A stretch of 15,379 bases of DNA from JABWBR01 sp036741235 (GCA_036741235.1 DAINSQ010000114.1:1-15379); one strand, 5' to 3'. Counted from the stretch's first letter, positions 5,267 to 14,800 are shown. The notes: generated from the sequence alone by a model not told the origin. A program made the numbers and translations.

Positions 5267-7150
5267 ATGAAAATACGTTACGCACTAATCTTATTTGGCT
5301 TGCTAACCTGTTCGCTGCTGCCGGCCCAGCCCAACAGAGACAGCTTGTGGGGGGTATGGCATAATCAGGGATTAAAAGACTCCATACGGCTAGGCGCCTT
5401 GCATAACTTGTCGTACAGCTACGTAAACAACAACCCCGACTCTGCCCGTTTGCTGGCACAAACGCTATTGGCCTATGTGCGCGAAAAGCAATCGCCGCAT
5501 TGGCAGGCCAGGGCGCACAGCAACATCGGATTGTCGTACCGAATGCAAAGCAATTTTGCAAAGGCCGTTGAGCACTACGAAACGAGCATCGCCTTATTGG
5601 AAAAAAGCGGCGACAAAAAATTTTTGGCGACGGTTTACGGCAATCTCGCCGATATCTATCGCTTGCAAAGTAACTTCCCCAAAGCCATCGAATACCTCAC
5701 CAGGTGCCTCAACCTCGCTGAAGCCGCCGGCGCCCGCCAGCAAGTAGCCGACGCCTATATCGGTATTGCGACGCTATATTATGACGATGAACCCGGCGAT
5801 ATTGACAAAACCCTGGAATACCTCGAAAAAGCCCTTCAAGAATATAAAATCCTCAATAGCCAAAAAGGGTTGGCATTGGTATACGGCAACCTCTCTGCCG
5901 TTTATCTCAACCAGGACGAATTCGACAAAGCGCTCGAATATATTGATAAGTCAATGGCTATTCAACAGCAATTGGGCGACAAAAGCGGCCTGGCTACCTC
6001 CCTCCACAACCGGGGTACCATACGGAGTTACCAGGGGCGTTATGCGGAAGCCCTGGCCGATTTTAAAAAAGAAGTGGACATTTTTAAGATGATGGGCGAT
6101 CAGGAAGGCCTGGCCGACGCCTACATCAGCATAGGCGATCTGTGGATTCAGCAGGAGCGGTACCCGCTGGCTATTCAGATGTGTGACAATGCACTGCAAA
6201 TTGCCCGTACTTTTGGCAGCCCCAACTTTAATGAAATGTATGCTTGTTATTGCCTCCATTTGGCGCACGAAAAACAGGGCAATCACCGGCTGGCACTCGA
6301 TTATTTGCGAGAATATGTGTCGGTTAAAGACAGCTTGCAGCAAAACGAAACCGCCCAGCGGTTGAAAGAGATGGAAATACAGCGCGATAGCCTGGGCAGG
6401 GAAAAAGAGAAGTTGCAAATGGAAATAACACACCAGCAAGCCATACGACGCAAAGACAGAAGCCTGGGCTTGTTGACTGCCGGCGGGCTGGGCGTATCAA
6501 CGGTTGCACTGGCTTTTTGGGTGCGGATGTTGTATTTCCGGCGCCGCTCGCAATTGTTGCAAACCCGCTCCGAAGAACTGGAAAAGCAGCGACTGCTCAA
6601 CGAAGTAGCGCTATTGCGCACTCAAGTCAATCCTCACTTCTTATTTAACAGCCTCAGCATTTTATCCTCATTGGTACATGTAGACCCCAACCTTTCAGAA
6701 CAATTTATAGGCCAATTGTCGCGCTCCTACCGTTATATCCTGGAGCAAAAAGAACAGTCGCTGGTCACCTTGCGCACCGAACTGGAATTTATTCAGGCGT
6801 ATGCCTTTTTATTAAAAATACGTTTTGAAAATAAATTAGACCTCCAAATTCAACTGCCCGAAGATATACTTGACTCCTGCAAAATCGCGCCCATGACGCT
6901 GCAATTATTGATAGAAAACGCCGTAAAACACAACAGGATGTCTGCTTCTGAGCCACTGGTAATTACCGTGGCGTTGGAAGGTAAAGATACATTGGTGGTG
7001 CGCAACCGCCTGCAACCCCGTACCTCCGCCGTTGTTTCGACGGGGGTGGGGTTGCAAAATATCATCAATCGTTATGCCCTGCTCACCGATCGGCCGGTGT
7101 GGGCGGGCGAAACGGAGGAACATTTCGTAATCAAGGCGCCGTTGTTGTAA
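5267..7150 (+). CDS. TPR-containing LytS-type sensor histidine kinase
   Basis: Predicted 627-residue membrane kinase. A signal peptide or N-terminal membrane segment (MKIRYALILFGLL through LLPAQ) is followed by about seven tetratricopeptide repeats (about 60-350; for example NLADIYRLQSNFPKAIEYL) that should lie in the periplasm. A coiled coil (about 355-395), one transmembrane helix (about 399-421) and a second short coiled coil come next. The LytS-type kinase region then carries H457 in QVNPHFLFN, the N box at about 549-555 (IENAVKH) and the G box TGVGLQN at 592-598. The stimulus is unknown; the TPR region probably senses a protein or envelope state. The regulator gene starts 13 bp downstream, so the two form one operon. 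The ATG at 5267 was chosen because the upstream in-frame extension (from 5153) is coded by the palindrome and would bury the signal peptide. No clear promoter was found; the leader contains the palindrome. Confidence 0.93.
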   Translation: MKIRYALILFGLLTCSLLPAQPNRDSLWGVWHNQGLKDSIRLGALHNLSYSYVNNNPDSARLLAQTLLAYVREKQSPHWQARAHSNIGLSYRMQSNFAKAVEHYETSIALLEKSGDKKFLATVYGNLADIYRLQSNFPKAIEYLTRCLNLAEAAGARQQVADAYIGIATLYYDDEPGDIDKTLEYLEKALQEYKILNSQKGLALVYGNLSAVYLNQDEFDKALEYIDKSMAIQQQLGDKSGLATSLHNRGTIRSYQGRYAEALADFKKEVDIFKMMGDQEGLADAYISIGDLWIQQERYPLAIQMCDNALQIARTFGSPNFNEMYACYCLHLAHEKQGNHRLALDYLREYVSVKDSLQQNETAQRLKEMEIQRDSLGREKEKLQMEITHQQAIRRKDRSLGLLTAGGLGVSTVALAFWVRMLYFRRRSQLLQTRSEELEKQRLLNEVALLRTQVNPHFLFNSLSILSSLVHVDPNLSEQFIGQLSRSYRYILEQKEQSLVTLRTELEFIQAYAFLLKIRFENKLDLQIQLPEDILDSCKIAPMTLQLLIENAVKHNRMSASEPLVITVALEGKDTLVVRNRLQPRTSAVVSTGVGLQNIINRYALLTDRPVWAGETEEHFVIKAPLL

Positions 7151-7162
7151 AATTCAGAAAAT

Positions 7163-7921
7163 ATGAAAACGATTATCATCGAAGACGAGAACCTCACCGC
7201 CCGTCGCCTGGAGAGCATGTTGCAAAAATACGACCCGGCTATTCAGGTTATGGCTGTTTTACCATCTGTTGCAGAAGCCGCCAATTGGCTCAATACCAAC
7301 CCGCCGCCCGATCTGGTCTTCATGGATATACACCTGGAAGACGACCTGGCCTTTCGCATTTTTGATCGCGTCAATTTGCAGGCGCCCGTCATTTTTACCA
7401 CAGCTTATGACGAATATATGATCCAGGCTTTTAAAGTCAATAGCATCGACTATCTGCTCAAACCCATCAATTACAATGAATTGGCGCAAGCCATTGAAAA
7501 ATACAAATCGCTGAAAAAGCAATTTGCCCAGCCAAACTTCGAGGCGCTGATGCAGTTTATGGGGCAAAAAAGCGAACCCGAATACAAAGAGCGCTTTATG
7601 ATTACGGTAGGTACTAAAATCCGCAGCATTGAAACCCGCGAGATTGCCTATTTTTATTCAGAAGACAAGGTTACGATTATGGTTACTAAAGACGGGCAAC
7701 ATCTGCCCATCGATTTTAGCCTGGACAAACTCACTTCTCTGCTCAACCCCAAGGATTTTTTCCGCATCAGCCGGCAATATCTCGTCAGCTTCCCGGCTGT
7801 GCACACAGCACATACTTTCTTTAAAGGCAAACTCAAACTCGACCTGCTGCCCAAAACCAGGGTGGACGCCTTCGTCAGCGCCGACCGGGTTACGGATTTC
7901 AAGGACTGGTTGGGGAGGTAG
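7163..7921 (+). CDS. LytTR-family response regulator
   Basis: Predicted 252-residue cytosolic transcription regulator, the partner of the kinase ending 13 bp upstream. The receiver domain covers residues 1-120: acidic pair E7/D8, phosphoacceptor D55 in VFMDIHLED, T79/T80 in IFTTAYDEY, and K100 in YLLKPI. The LytTR DNA-binding domain covers about 145-245, with IRSIETREIAYFYSEDK and FFRISRQYLVSF (199-210) as the typical motifs. Such AlgR/AgrA/LytR-type regulators bind pairs of direct repeats upstream of targets; none could be identified here. The ATG at 7163 gives a standard receiver start. The downstream secreted propeller gene has its own promoter, so it may be a neighbour or a target rather than part of the operon. 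Confidence 0.95.
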   Translation: MKTIIIEDENLTARRLESMLQKYDPAIQVMAVLPSVAEAANWLNTNPPPDLVFMDIHLEDDLAFRIFDRVNLQAPVIFTTAYDEYMIQAFKVNSIDYLLKPINYNELAQAIEKYKSLKKQFAQPNFEALMQFMGQKSEPEYKERFMITVGTKIRSIETREIAYFYSEDKVTIMVTKDGQHLPIDFSLDKLTSLLNPKDFFRISRQYLVSFPAVHTAHTFFKGKLKLDLLPKTRVDAFVSADRVTDFKDWLGR

Positions 7922-7928
7922 AGAGCCT

Positions 7929-7951
7929 CATGGATTAGCCTAATTGCCATG
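7929..7951 (+). terminator. Weak hairpin after the LytTR gene, possible transcript end
   Basis: CATGG-ATTA (7929-7937) can pair with TAAT-(TG)-CCATG (7941-7951) around loop GCC, with a 2-nt bulge. There is no T run, so this is at best a weak or Rho-assisted terminator. It lies 8 bp past the stop codon and is the only structure seen at this gene end, which lacks a repeat array. Confidence 0.3.
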
Positions 7952-7985
7952 TCGTTAGACTTCTTATTTACTGTCGATATTTTAC

Positions 7986-8016
7986 TTGCCCTCTCCCCCA
8001 AACCGGCGTTTCTTTG
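7986..8016 (+). promoter_or_regulatory. Promoter of the secreted propeller gene
   Basis: TTG at 7986-7988 is followed after 20 bp by TTTCTTTG (8009-8016), one mismatch from TAnnTTTG. Transcription would start near 8022, after the ATG at 8014, which supports the start at 8050. The leader of about 28 nt contains AAAAGAAAAAA, an A-rich stretch common before Bacteroidota starts. Confidence 0.6.
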
Positions 8017-8049
8017 CAATATATTTTAACGAAAAGAAAAAACAGTCAC

Positions 8050-10209
8050 ATGTTAAAGCGTATTGTAATCTTGTTGTTTCTGGGCATTTTGCTTTTGGGG
8101 ATTGCCAGGGCGCAAACGGGAACCTGGGCAACTTATTTGAGTCCTACCAAAGTCAATGATTACGCGGAACAAGACAATAAAGCCTATTTCGCTACCGATG
8201 CGGGGATCTTTGTGATGGATAAAACTACCCGCGCTATTGAACACTGGACCAAAAGCGCCAACGGCCTGCCTTCCGATCAGGTTGAATCTATTGCCTTTCA
8301 CCCCGTCACCAAAACGATGTTTATTGGCACTTACGACATCGCGCTGGCCTACTACGATCAGGGCGAATGGCACAACCTCACTTACCCCGAAAGCCTGATA
8401 CCGGATTTTGGAAGCCCTACATTGACCTACTGCATCGCCTTTGATGCCGAGGGCCGCTTGTGGGCCGGCACCGATAAAGGACTCGTGCGCTACACCGAAG
8501 GGCAATGGGCGTTGTATAATCAGCAGAACACCGGCTTATTTATTAATACGGTATGGAAACTGGAACACGACCAGCAGGGCCGTATCCTGGTGGGCAGTCA
8601 TGTGCTGGCGCGAGTTGAAGGAGAGCAAATCGAGCAATTGTCGCCCGAAACCGGCGCTAACCCTTCGCAATTTATCTTTGCCTACAGCAATGCTAATATG
8701 TTATGCCAACACAACGGCGACCTTTGGTTTTTTACCGATATCGGCACTTATTGCCACTACGACAACGCTTTGCAAAATTGGGAGGTGGGAAATTTTATTG
8801 AGGAAACAGGGCTGCCCTGGGGTGAAATTGAACACGTGGCGGAAGACCAGGAGGGTGTTTTATGGGCGCAATTCGGACAGAATGGTTTTATACGTTTCGA
8901 TGGCTCGGCATGGGAAGCAGCTTCGCCGCTGGGCAACGCCGATGCCGAAGCCGTCTCTTCCGGACTGGTATTTGCCGACTGGGCAACGCTGCTTTTTTAT
9001 GAAAACAAGATATTGGTCCATACTCCCGAATTGCCCGTTGAATACGCCCTGGGTAATTATCCCTACGCCGCTCCCGTCAGCCAACTGCTAATTGACCACC
9101 AGGGTGAGGTATGGGGTAATGAAGGCTATAATGCCTTGCGCAACCTGGTCTCCGGCGAATTGATCGCCTTTTCTGCGAATGGACAACCGCTATACCTGAG
9201 CAGTCCGGCTTTTGACGCCCAGGGCAGGTTGTGGGCTATGGGTAGCGGACGCGTTGCCTGTTACCACAACGGCGAATGGCAGGTTTTCGACTCCAGCAAC
9301 TCGCCTTTGCCGGTTGATGAATACTATGCAGAAATGTATGTCGACGGGCAAGGCGATGTCTGGGTTTATATTTATGAATGGGGCATCTGCCATTTTAACG
9401 GGCAAAATTGGAAGGCTTTCCAGCATCCCGTTATTGCCAATGGCTATGTTACGTCAATGGGCGCCAGGCAGCCCGGTGAAATCTGGCTCAGCATCTGGAC
9501 CAATAACCTCGGCACGCGTATGTACCGCTTCGACGGAGATATATTGACCATTGAGAATTCGGGATTTACGCTCAACTATGCAGCCGTTATCAGTACCGAC
9601 CCCCTCTCGGGAAGGGTATATGTGGCTGGAACGCCCTCGCATATCGAATATTGGGATAATGGCGCCTGGTCAGACCTGGCCTTGCCGCAAGCGTTGCCCA
9701 CAAGTGGATACATCAACTCCCTCATCGCCGATAACGGCCGATTAATAGCCGCTACCCAAACGCATTTGTTGTTGTTTGAAAATAATGAATGGACCGTATT
9801 TAATTCCCAGAATTCGCCTTTGTCGTCCGCCAATATTTCCGATATTGTTTTGGATCAACAAGCACAACTCTGGATTGTACACGGCAACCTTCCCAGGCTG
9901 GAAATTTACCAGGCGGGCCTCGTCAACAGCCTTCCCGATCCCGCAACAGGCCGCAACGCCTTGCTGATGTTGGCGCCCAACCCGGCAGTGAATTCCGTTA
10001 CGCTCCACTATGATACAAACAATGAGTCCCCCGCTTTTTGTAAAATATATAACCTGCAAGGCCAGGTGGTTCGCCAATTGACGGTGACCGCCGGCAATCA
10101 CCCAACTATTGACCTTAACGGCCTCGATAGCGGTATTTACCTGGTATCGCTATCTGCCGAAGGCCGCCAAATCGCTACGGCCAGGCTGGTAGTGCAAGGG
10201 GAGAATTGA
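8050..10209 (+). CDS. Secreted two-component-regulator-type beta-propeller protein with T9SS sorting domain (PorZ-like layout)
   Basis: Predicted 719-residue exported protein. A signal peptide (about 1-22, MLKRIVILLFLG to GIARAQ) is followed by repeated propeller blades of the Reg_prop type to about residue 630: NGLPSDQVESIAFHP, DAEGRLWAGTDKGLVRY, DAQGRLWAMGSGRVACY, DGQGDVWVYIYEWGICHF and NSPLSSANISDIVLDQQ. The last 80 or so residues are a T9SS type A sorting domain (MLAPNPAVNSVTLHY, YNLQGQVVRQL, IDLNGLDSGIYLVSL). The N-terminus (TGTWATYLSP, AYFATDAGIFVMDK), about 720-residue length and propeller-plus-CTD layout resemble PorZ, a T9SS component. Many surface propeller proteins look the same, however, so I infer only a likeness. 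The ATG at 8050 begins the signal peptide and follows the promoter. A 16-unit TTGTAGG array begins at the base after TGA-G. Confidence 0.85.
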   Translation: MLKRIVILLFLGILLLGIARAQTGTWATYLSPTKVNDYAEQDNKAYFATDAGIFVMDKTTRAIEHWTKSANGLPSDQVESIAFHPVTKTMFIGTYDIALAYYDQGEWHNLTYPESLIPDFGSPTLTYCIAFDAEGRLWAGTDKGLVRYTEGQWALYNQQNTGLFINTVWKLEHDQQGRILVGSHVLARVEGEQIEQLSPETGANPSQFIFAYSNANMLCQHNGDLWFFTDIGTYCHYDNALQNWEVGNFIEETGLPWGEIEHVAEDQEGVLWAQFGQNGFIRFDGSAWEAASPLGNADAEAVSSGLVFADWATLLFYENKILVHTPELPVEYALGNYPYAAPVSQLLIDHQGEVWGNEGYNALRNLVSGELIAFSANGQPLYLSSPAFDAQGRLWAMGSGRVACYHNGEWQVFDSSNSPLPVDEYYAEMYVDGQGDVWVYIYEWGICHFNGQNWKAFQHPVIANGYVTSMGARQPGEIWLSIWTNNLGTRMYRFDGDILTIENSGFTLNYAAVISTDPLSGRVYVAGTPSHIEYWDNGAWSDLALPQALPTSGYINSLIADNGRLIAATQTHLLLFENNEWTVFNSQNSPLSSANISDIVLDQQAQLWIVHGNLPRLEIYQAGLVNSLPDPATGRNALLMLAPNPAVNSVTLHYDTNNESPAFCKIYNLQGQVVRQLTVTAGNHPTIDLNGLDSGIYLVSLSAEGRQIATARLVVQGEN

Positions 10210-10210
10210 G

Positions 10211-10407
10211 TTGTAGGTTGTGGGTTGTAGGTTGTAGGTTGTAGGTTGTAGGTTGTAGGTTGTAGGTTGTAGGTTGTTGGTTGTAGGTTGTAGGTTGTAG
10301 GTTGTAGGTTGTAGGTTGTGGGTTTGTTTATCTTATTCATAAGCTTATAAACCTATAAACTTATAAACTTATAAACAAACCGACAACCGATAACCCACAA
10401 CCCACAG
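10211..10407. repeat. Two-armed TTGTAGG heptamer array filling the convergent gene junction
   Basis: Sixteen heptamers in perfect register occupy 10211-10322: thirteen TTGTAGG, two TTGTGGG and one TTGTTGG. A spacer follows with GTTTGTTTAT, a small palindrome ATAAGCTTAT, four octamers TTATAAAC/CTATAAAC (10345-10376) and ATAAACAAAC closing the inner stem. Four reverse-complement heptamers (CCGACAA, CCGATAA, CCCACAA, CCCACAG) end at 10407. It starts 2 bp after the propeller gene's stop and ends 2 bp before the opposing Plug gene's stop, so it fills the whole junction. It could serve as a bidirectional transcript end. Confidence 0.93.
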
Positions 10408-10409
10408 CA

Positions 10410-11696
10410 TCACCTCCCCGCAGAATCAAATGACAGTGCCCCTATCAATTGATCGTAGCGCTCGCCGAAAGGGTGATAATAGATCAGGATAGTATAAGTA
10501 TTGCTGGTCTCATACCAGTTGCCCTCGGTATCGCTCATATCGGGCAGTACCTGTTCTCCCTTTTTGGGGTTGCGGGGAACGAGGGCGTAGGCATAGTCGT
10601 AAAAACCTTGTTTGAGCAAAGCCTTGGCTACATAGCCGTTGACGGAACTGTTGTACACCATTTTAAACTCAGGTTTGAGGGACCAGTCGGTAAGTCCGCC
10701 GAAAATATATACTTCGTGGTCGTAAAATGGTTCCGGGCTATACAAAGTGAATAACACATTGGCATAATTAGCGGAAAGGTCGTGGTCGACCTGGTCAAGC
10801 GTTTCAATCACATAGCGGCCGTTGAGGTCGTTTTGAGTAAGGTAGGCCATATCGGTTCGCTTGCCGTCTTTGGCCAGCGTGACCTCAAAGCGGTCGTAAA
10901 ATTCGTCGATGGCGGCGATATTGATGGCGCGCGTTCGCAGGCTGCGCAGGTCGACAAAGCGAAACTCCTTGCCGGCGGGGAATACTATTTTATCCTGATA
11001 ATCAAAGACAATAGAATTGAGGCGGGTGAAATTGGGCGCCAGCTCAACGATGGCATTGTCCCAACGTCCGTTTTGCATCACAACGGCCCTGATTTCCATT
11101 TGGGGGGTGCGAATCGCCGGGAATTTCTCGTAGTCGACCTGAAAGTCGATCTCGTGGTGGGTGCGCAGTTTGCTCACATTGCTGGGGCCTACCAGCCGGG
11201 GAATAATTCCCACCTTGTGGTCTACCACCATAAAACGCCTGGTAATAGCCAGCGTTTTCTCGTCTTCGTCTTCGTATACTTTCAGCAGGTAATTGCCCGA
11301 TTTGGTCCAGCGCATACTTTCCGAGGGCAGCACGAGTTCGTAGTGGGTGAAATTATTGATCGTTTTAAATGAAAAGCGGTAATCGTCGATGCGGTCGTCG
11401 GAAAAACCTTCCAGGTATTCCAGTTGGGAGATATTGGAAGGCTGCCAGTTGATATCGCAGTGTACAATGGTATAGGTGTAGTTTTTTACGTCGCCGTCGA
11501 GGTCGTCAAAAGACAATTCGACGCCCGCATTGGAATACAAGTCAATTAACGGTAAACTGGTGAGCAACCCCGCCACATGAAAGGTCACTGATTTAATATT
11601 GTCTTTGTAGATATGGTCGTAATTTCTAAGGTCTTCATCCTGAGCTGCTGCAACAAAAGCGAGCAGACAGAAAACAGACGGCAGGAGTTTCCTCAT
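10410..11696 (-). CDS. Type IX secretion system Plug protein (DUF5103 family)
   Basis: Predicted 428-residue exported protein. A signal peptide (MRKLLPSVFCLLAFVAAAQ) is followed by the DUF5103/T9SS-plug sequence: Y-x-D-x-I-Y-K-D-N-I-K near the start, LSFDDLDGDVKNYTYT, VHCDINWQPS, FSFKTINNFTHYELVLP, SGNYLLKVYED, and a C-terminal half with FGGLTDWSL and NTYTILIYYHPFGERYDQLIG. In Flavobacterium the Plug protein closes the periplasmic end of the SprA/Sov translocon channel; this one should act at the same site. Length and domain order are normal. The ATG at 11696 was chosen; a TTG codon nine bases earlier would add only three residues before the signal peptide. TCAATTTG just upstream of the start is a weak -7 candidate. 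It lies 134 bp downstream of the PorE-like gene on the same strand, separated by a hairpin array. Confidence 0.92.
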   Translation of the reverse strand: MRKLLPSVFCLLAFVAAAQDEDLRNYDHIYKDNIKSVTFHVAGLLTSLPLIDLYSNAGVELSFDDLDGDVKNYTYTIVHCDINWQPSNISQLEYLEGFSDDRIDDYRFSFKTINNFTHYELVLPSESMRWTKSGNYLLKVYEDEDEKTLAITRRFMVVDHKVGIIPRLVGPSNVSKLRTHHEIDFQVDYEKFPAIRTPQMEIRAVVMQNGRWDNAIVELAPNFTRLNSIVFDYQDKIVFPAGKEFRFVDLRSLRTRAINIAAIDEFYDRFEVTLAKDGKRTDMAYLTQNDLNGRYVIETLDQVDHDLSANYANVLFTLYSPEPFYDHEVYIFGGLTDWSLKPEFKMVYNSSVNGYVAKALLKQGFYDYAYALVPRNPKKGEQVLPDMSDTEGNWYETSNTYTILIYYHPFGERYDQLIGALSFDSAGR

Positions 11697-11747
11697 GTGT
11701 AGCAAATTGAGTTTGTTTTGGGTATAACGTATTTTGGGGGTTCTCTG

Positions 11748-11826
11748 TTGTCGGTTGTATGTTCTAGGTTGTAGGTTGTAGGTTCGTTTATGGGTTATAG
11801 AAACCTACAACCTACAACCTACAACC
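11748..11826. repeat. TTGTAGG two-armed array with a perfect 20-bp stem
   Basis: Five heptamers (TTGTCGG, TTGTATG, TTCTAGG, TTGTAGG, TTGTAGG; 11748-11782) lead into a spacer starting TTCGTTTATGGG. Three CCTACAA units follow (11804-11824). Positions 11765-11784 pair perfectly with 11802-11821 around a 17-nt loop. It begins 4 bp beyond the stop of the PorE-like gene (minus strand) and lies between that gene and the Plug gene. It could terminate, attenuate or protect the 3' end of the upstream message. Confidence 0.93.
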
Positions 11827-11830
11827 GAGA

Positions 11831-14800
11831 CTACTGCACCACTTTAATCTCCACCCGTCGGTTTTGTGCGCGGCCTTCCTCGGTATCATTAGTATTGACC
11901 GGTTGCGATTCTCCGAAGCCTTGAGCGCTGATATGGTCGGCGGGGCAGCCTTTTTTGATCAGGTAATCGCGGACGGCTTTGGCGCGATTGTCAGAGAGCG
12001 TTTGATTGCTTTGATCGGCGCCTACGTTGTCGGTATGCCCCAGAATGTTGATCTTGAGTTTATATTGTTGGACCCATTGGGCGAGCCGGTCGAGTTCGGG
12101 ATAAGACTCCGATTGAATGTCGTATTTAGCAGTTTCAAAAAACAGGTTATTGAGCGGCAGCGCCACATTGTTGGCTATCATCTGTTCGGGCGTCATCATT
12201 ACCATGGGCTTATCCACGCTGATGGCCGTTGCCTCCCTGTCGGGATCGATATACCCCGAAATAGGCATAAAATCGCCTTTTGACACATAATAACCCACCT
12301 TAACCTTGTCGGGCACGGTAGCTACAAACTGGCCGGTAACGGGGTCAGGGCGGGTAATCTGGATGGTATCGCCCGTTTCGAGATCGATCCACACCAGGGG
12401 AGCGTCTACAGGTTTTTGTTCAATATCGAGCAATTTGCCGCTGATAGTTTTCACCTTTTGGGGTTTATAAGCTTTGGGCATAGGCATCACAAAGATATCG
12501 CCGGTGGCATCGGTGCTTCCGTAAACGGTATAGTAGGCGGTTGCGCCGTCGGTTGAAACCCGGAAGTCGTAGTCGTGTTCTGCACTATTCATATTTCTTC
12601 CAAGGTTGACGGGGGTGCTCCAGTTGGACCAGCCGTTGTCCAATCGTTTGGAAATATAGATATCGAGCCCACCGAGGCCGCCTTCACGGTCAGAGCTAAA
12701 ATAGAGGGTTTTCATATCAGGGTGCAGGAAAGGAGAACGGTCTATACCTGAGGTATTGATCACAGGGCCCAGGTTTTGGGCGGGGCCCCAGTTGCCGTCG
12801 GGTTGCAAAAGCGACACGAAAATATCGACCATAGAAGAATTACTATTGCCCGAAGCGAATACGATGGCTTTGCCGTCGGCGGTGATGCGGGCGTCGGCCT
12901 GCCAGCGCATGCGATTGATGGTATTGGGAAGCGGCTCGGGGTTCGACCAGCCGCTGGTTGTTTTTTTGCTGATGCACAATTTGCCGCTTGAAAACAACAG
13001 CATCTGGTTGCCGTCGGCTGATACGCCTTCGGGGGCTTCGTGGCCGGTAGCCGTATTGAGGTTTTCTACCAGAATAGGCGTAGTCCAGCCCTCGGCGGTT
13101 TTTTCGGATACAAAAATATCCTCGCCGCCAATATTTCCTTCGCGTAGTTTGCCGCAAAAGAACAGCTTGCTGCCGTCTACGGTAAATACCGGCGCGGATT
13201 CGCTGCCGTCGGTATTGATGTTGACGCTTACGCTTTCCGCTTTCAGGCTGCCGTCGGGGGGCGCCAAAGAATACAGCAATTGATTGTAGCATTCGCTTTC
13301 CTCTCCAAAGTTTTTCTGGAAAGTGAGGGCCTCCTCATAGGCTTTATCCCAGTTTTTACTGCGAATATCCTGGGCTATCATTTTGCGAAGGGCCTGGCAG
13401 GCGACCTCGCGGGGGGCGTTATTTTTTACAAATTCGACGAAAGCGGGCTTGAGTTCCGGGTTGTATTTATTGATATCAAAGCCGGCCTGCTTTTTGTCGG
13501 CGGCAATTTTGTTTTTGTCGGGAAAGTCAGGATATGCCTTTTCAAACGCTATAATGCTATTGAGGCTGCCGTCGGCGGTGGCCAGGGGGTACAGGCGCTT
13601 GAGCAGTGCGGGGCGCTGGGTCGACTTTGGGAAAACCTCCAGGAATTCCTCGATTTCCCCGGCGCTGCCGGAAGTCAATAATTTATTGGAAAGCGATTTG
13701 TCAATTTCCGTTTTGTAGGGATTTTGTGGGTGCGTTTTGACAAATTCGAGGTAGTCGGAGGTAGCGCTCGATGCGCCTAATGTTTTATAGGCCTGCTCCA
13801 TATCTTTTTTCTTTCGGGCTGATATGGCAGCGTCGAGTTCTTTAGCAAAAGGAAATTTTGGATATCGCTGTTTGAAAGCCTCCAGTTCGCCGGCGCTTTC
13901 AGCCTGGTCCAGGGTGAGCTGGTAGTACCCCCGCCATACTTTGTTGATATCAGGATAGTTGGGGTAATTTTCTACCAGGCTTCTATACAATGAGACGTCT
14001 TTACCAGCCAGCACCTTTTCAACGTGAGCGTTGAGGGCTTTTGCTTTATCGGCATTGTAAAGCGCTTTATGAGGAAACTTGGGGTGTTGTTGCCCGAAGC
14101 GTTCCAGGCGTTGCAGGTCGGCTTTTTCGGCTTTGTACAGGGAGTAATAGCGCAGCCACATGGAATCGATTTTAGGATAATCGGCGTATTGCCGGATAAA
14201 ATCGAGCGCCTGCGCCTGATCGCCTTTTTTCATCACATTATTGTAGAGCAAATCAGTACTGGCTTTGATATCGGCATCAAGCAATTCGCGATAAGGGAAA
14301 GCGGGATATTGCGTTTTAAAACGCTCGATGGCTGCTTTGTCAAAATTATTTTGTTGTTTGTAGGCCTCGTAATAGGCCAGCCAAACCTCGTTTTTGCGCG
14401 GGTGTTTGGGGTATTTTTTCAAGAATTGTTCGGTAGCTTTTACATCGCCTTTTTTGATCACCGTTTCGCACAGGCCGTCGACGGCGGAGCCTGCAAAAGG
14501 GTTATCGGCGGGGTAGGCCGCGATAAATTTTTCGTAGGCGCTTATATCGGCTGATTGTTTTACCGTTTCAAAGCGGGTCTGGATATTGTCTTTAACGTAG
14601 GGGTGCTGGGGAAACTGGCGGGCAAACTGGGGAAATTGGTCTAATCCGTTTTGCGTAAGGTAAGCGTTGAACAACTTTTTTTCGATGAGGGCCAACTCCG
14701 CCGGGTTATGGGCGGCAAGGGTAACGCCATAGTTGCTGTACAGGCTGCCGTAATCCTGCCAGTTGGCAGCGGATTCCAGGCGTTGATTCAGCAGGGCATT

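Noticed and set aside
10137..10340. Minus-strand open frame encoding a perfect heptapeptide repeat (PTTYNLQ)
   Set aside because: It is the translation of the TTGTAGG array (three 7-bp units equal 21 bp, or seven residues). It overlaps the end of the propeller gene in antisense and has no promoter or leader of its own.
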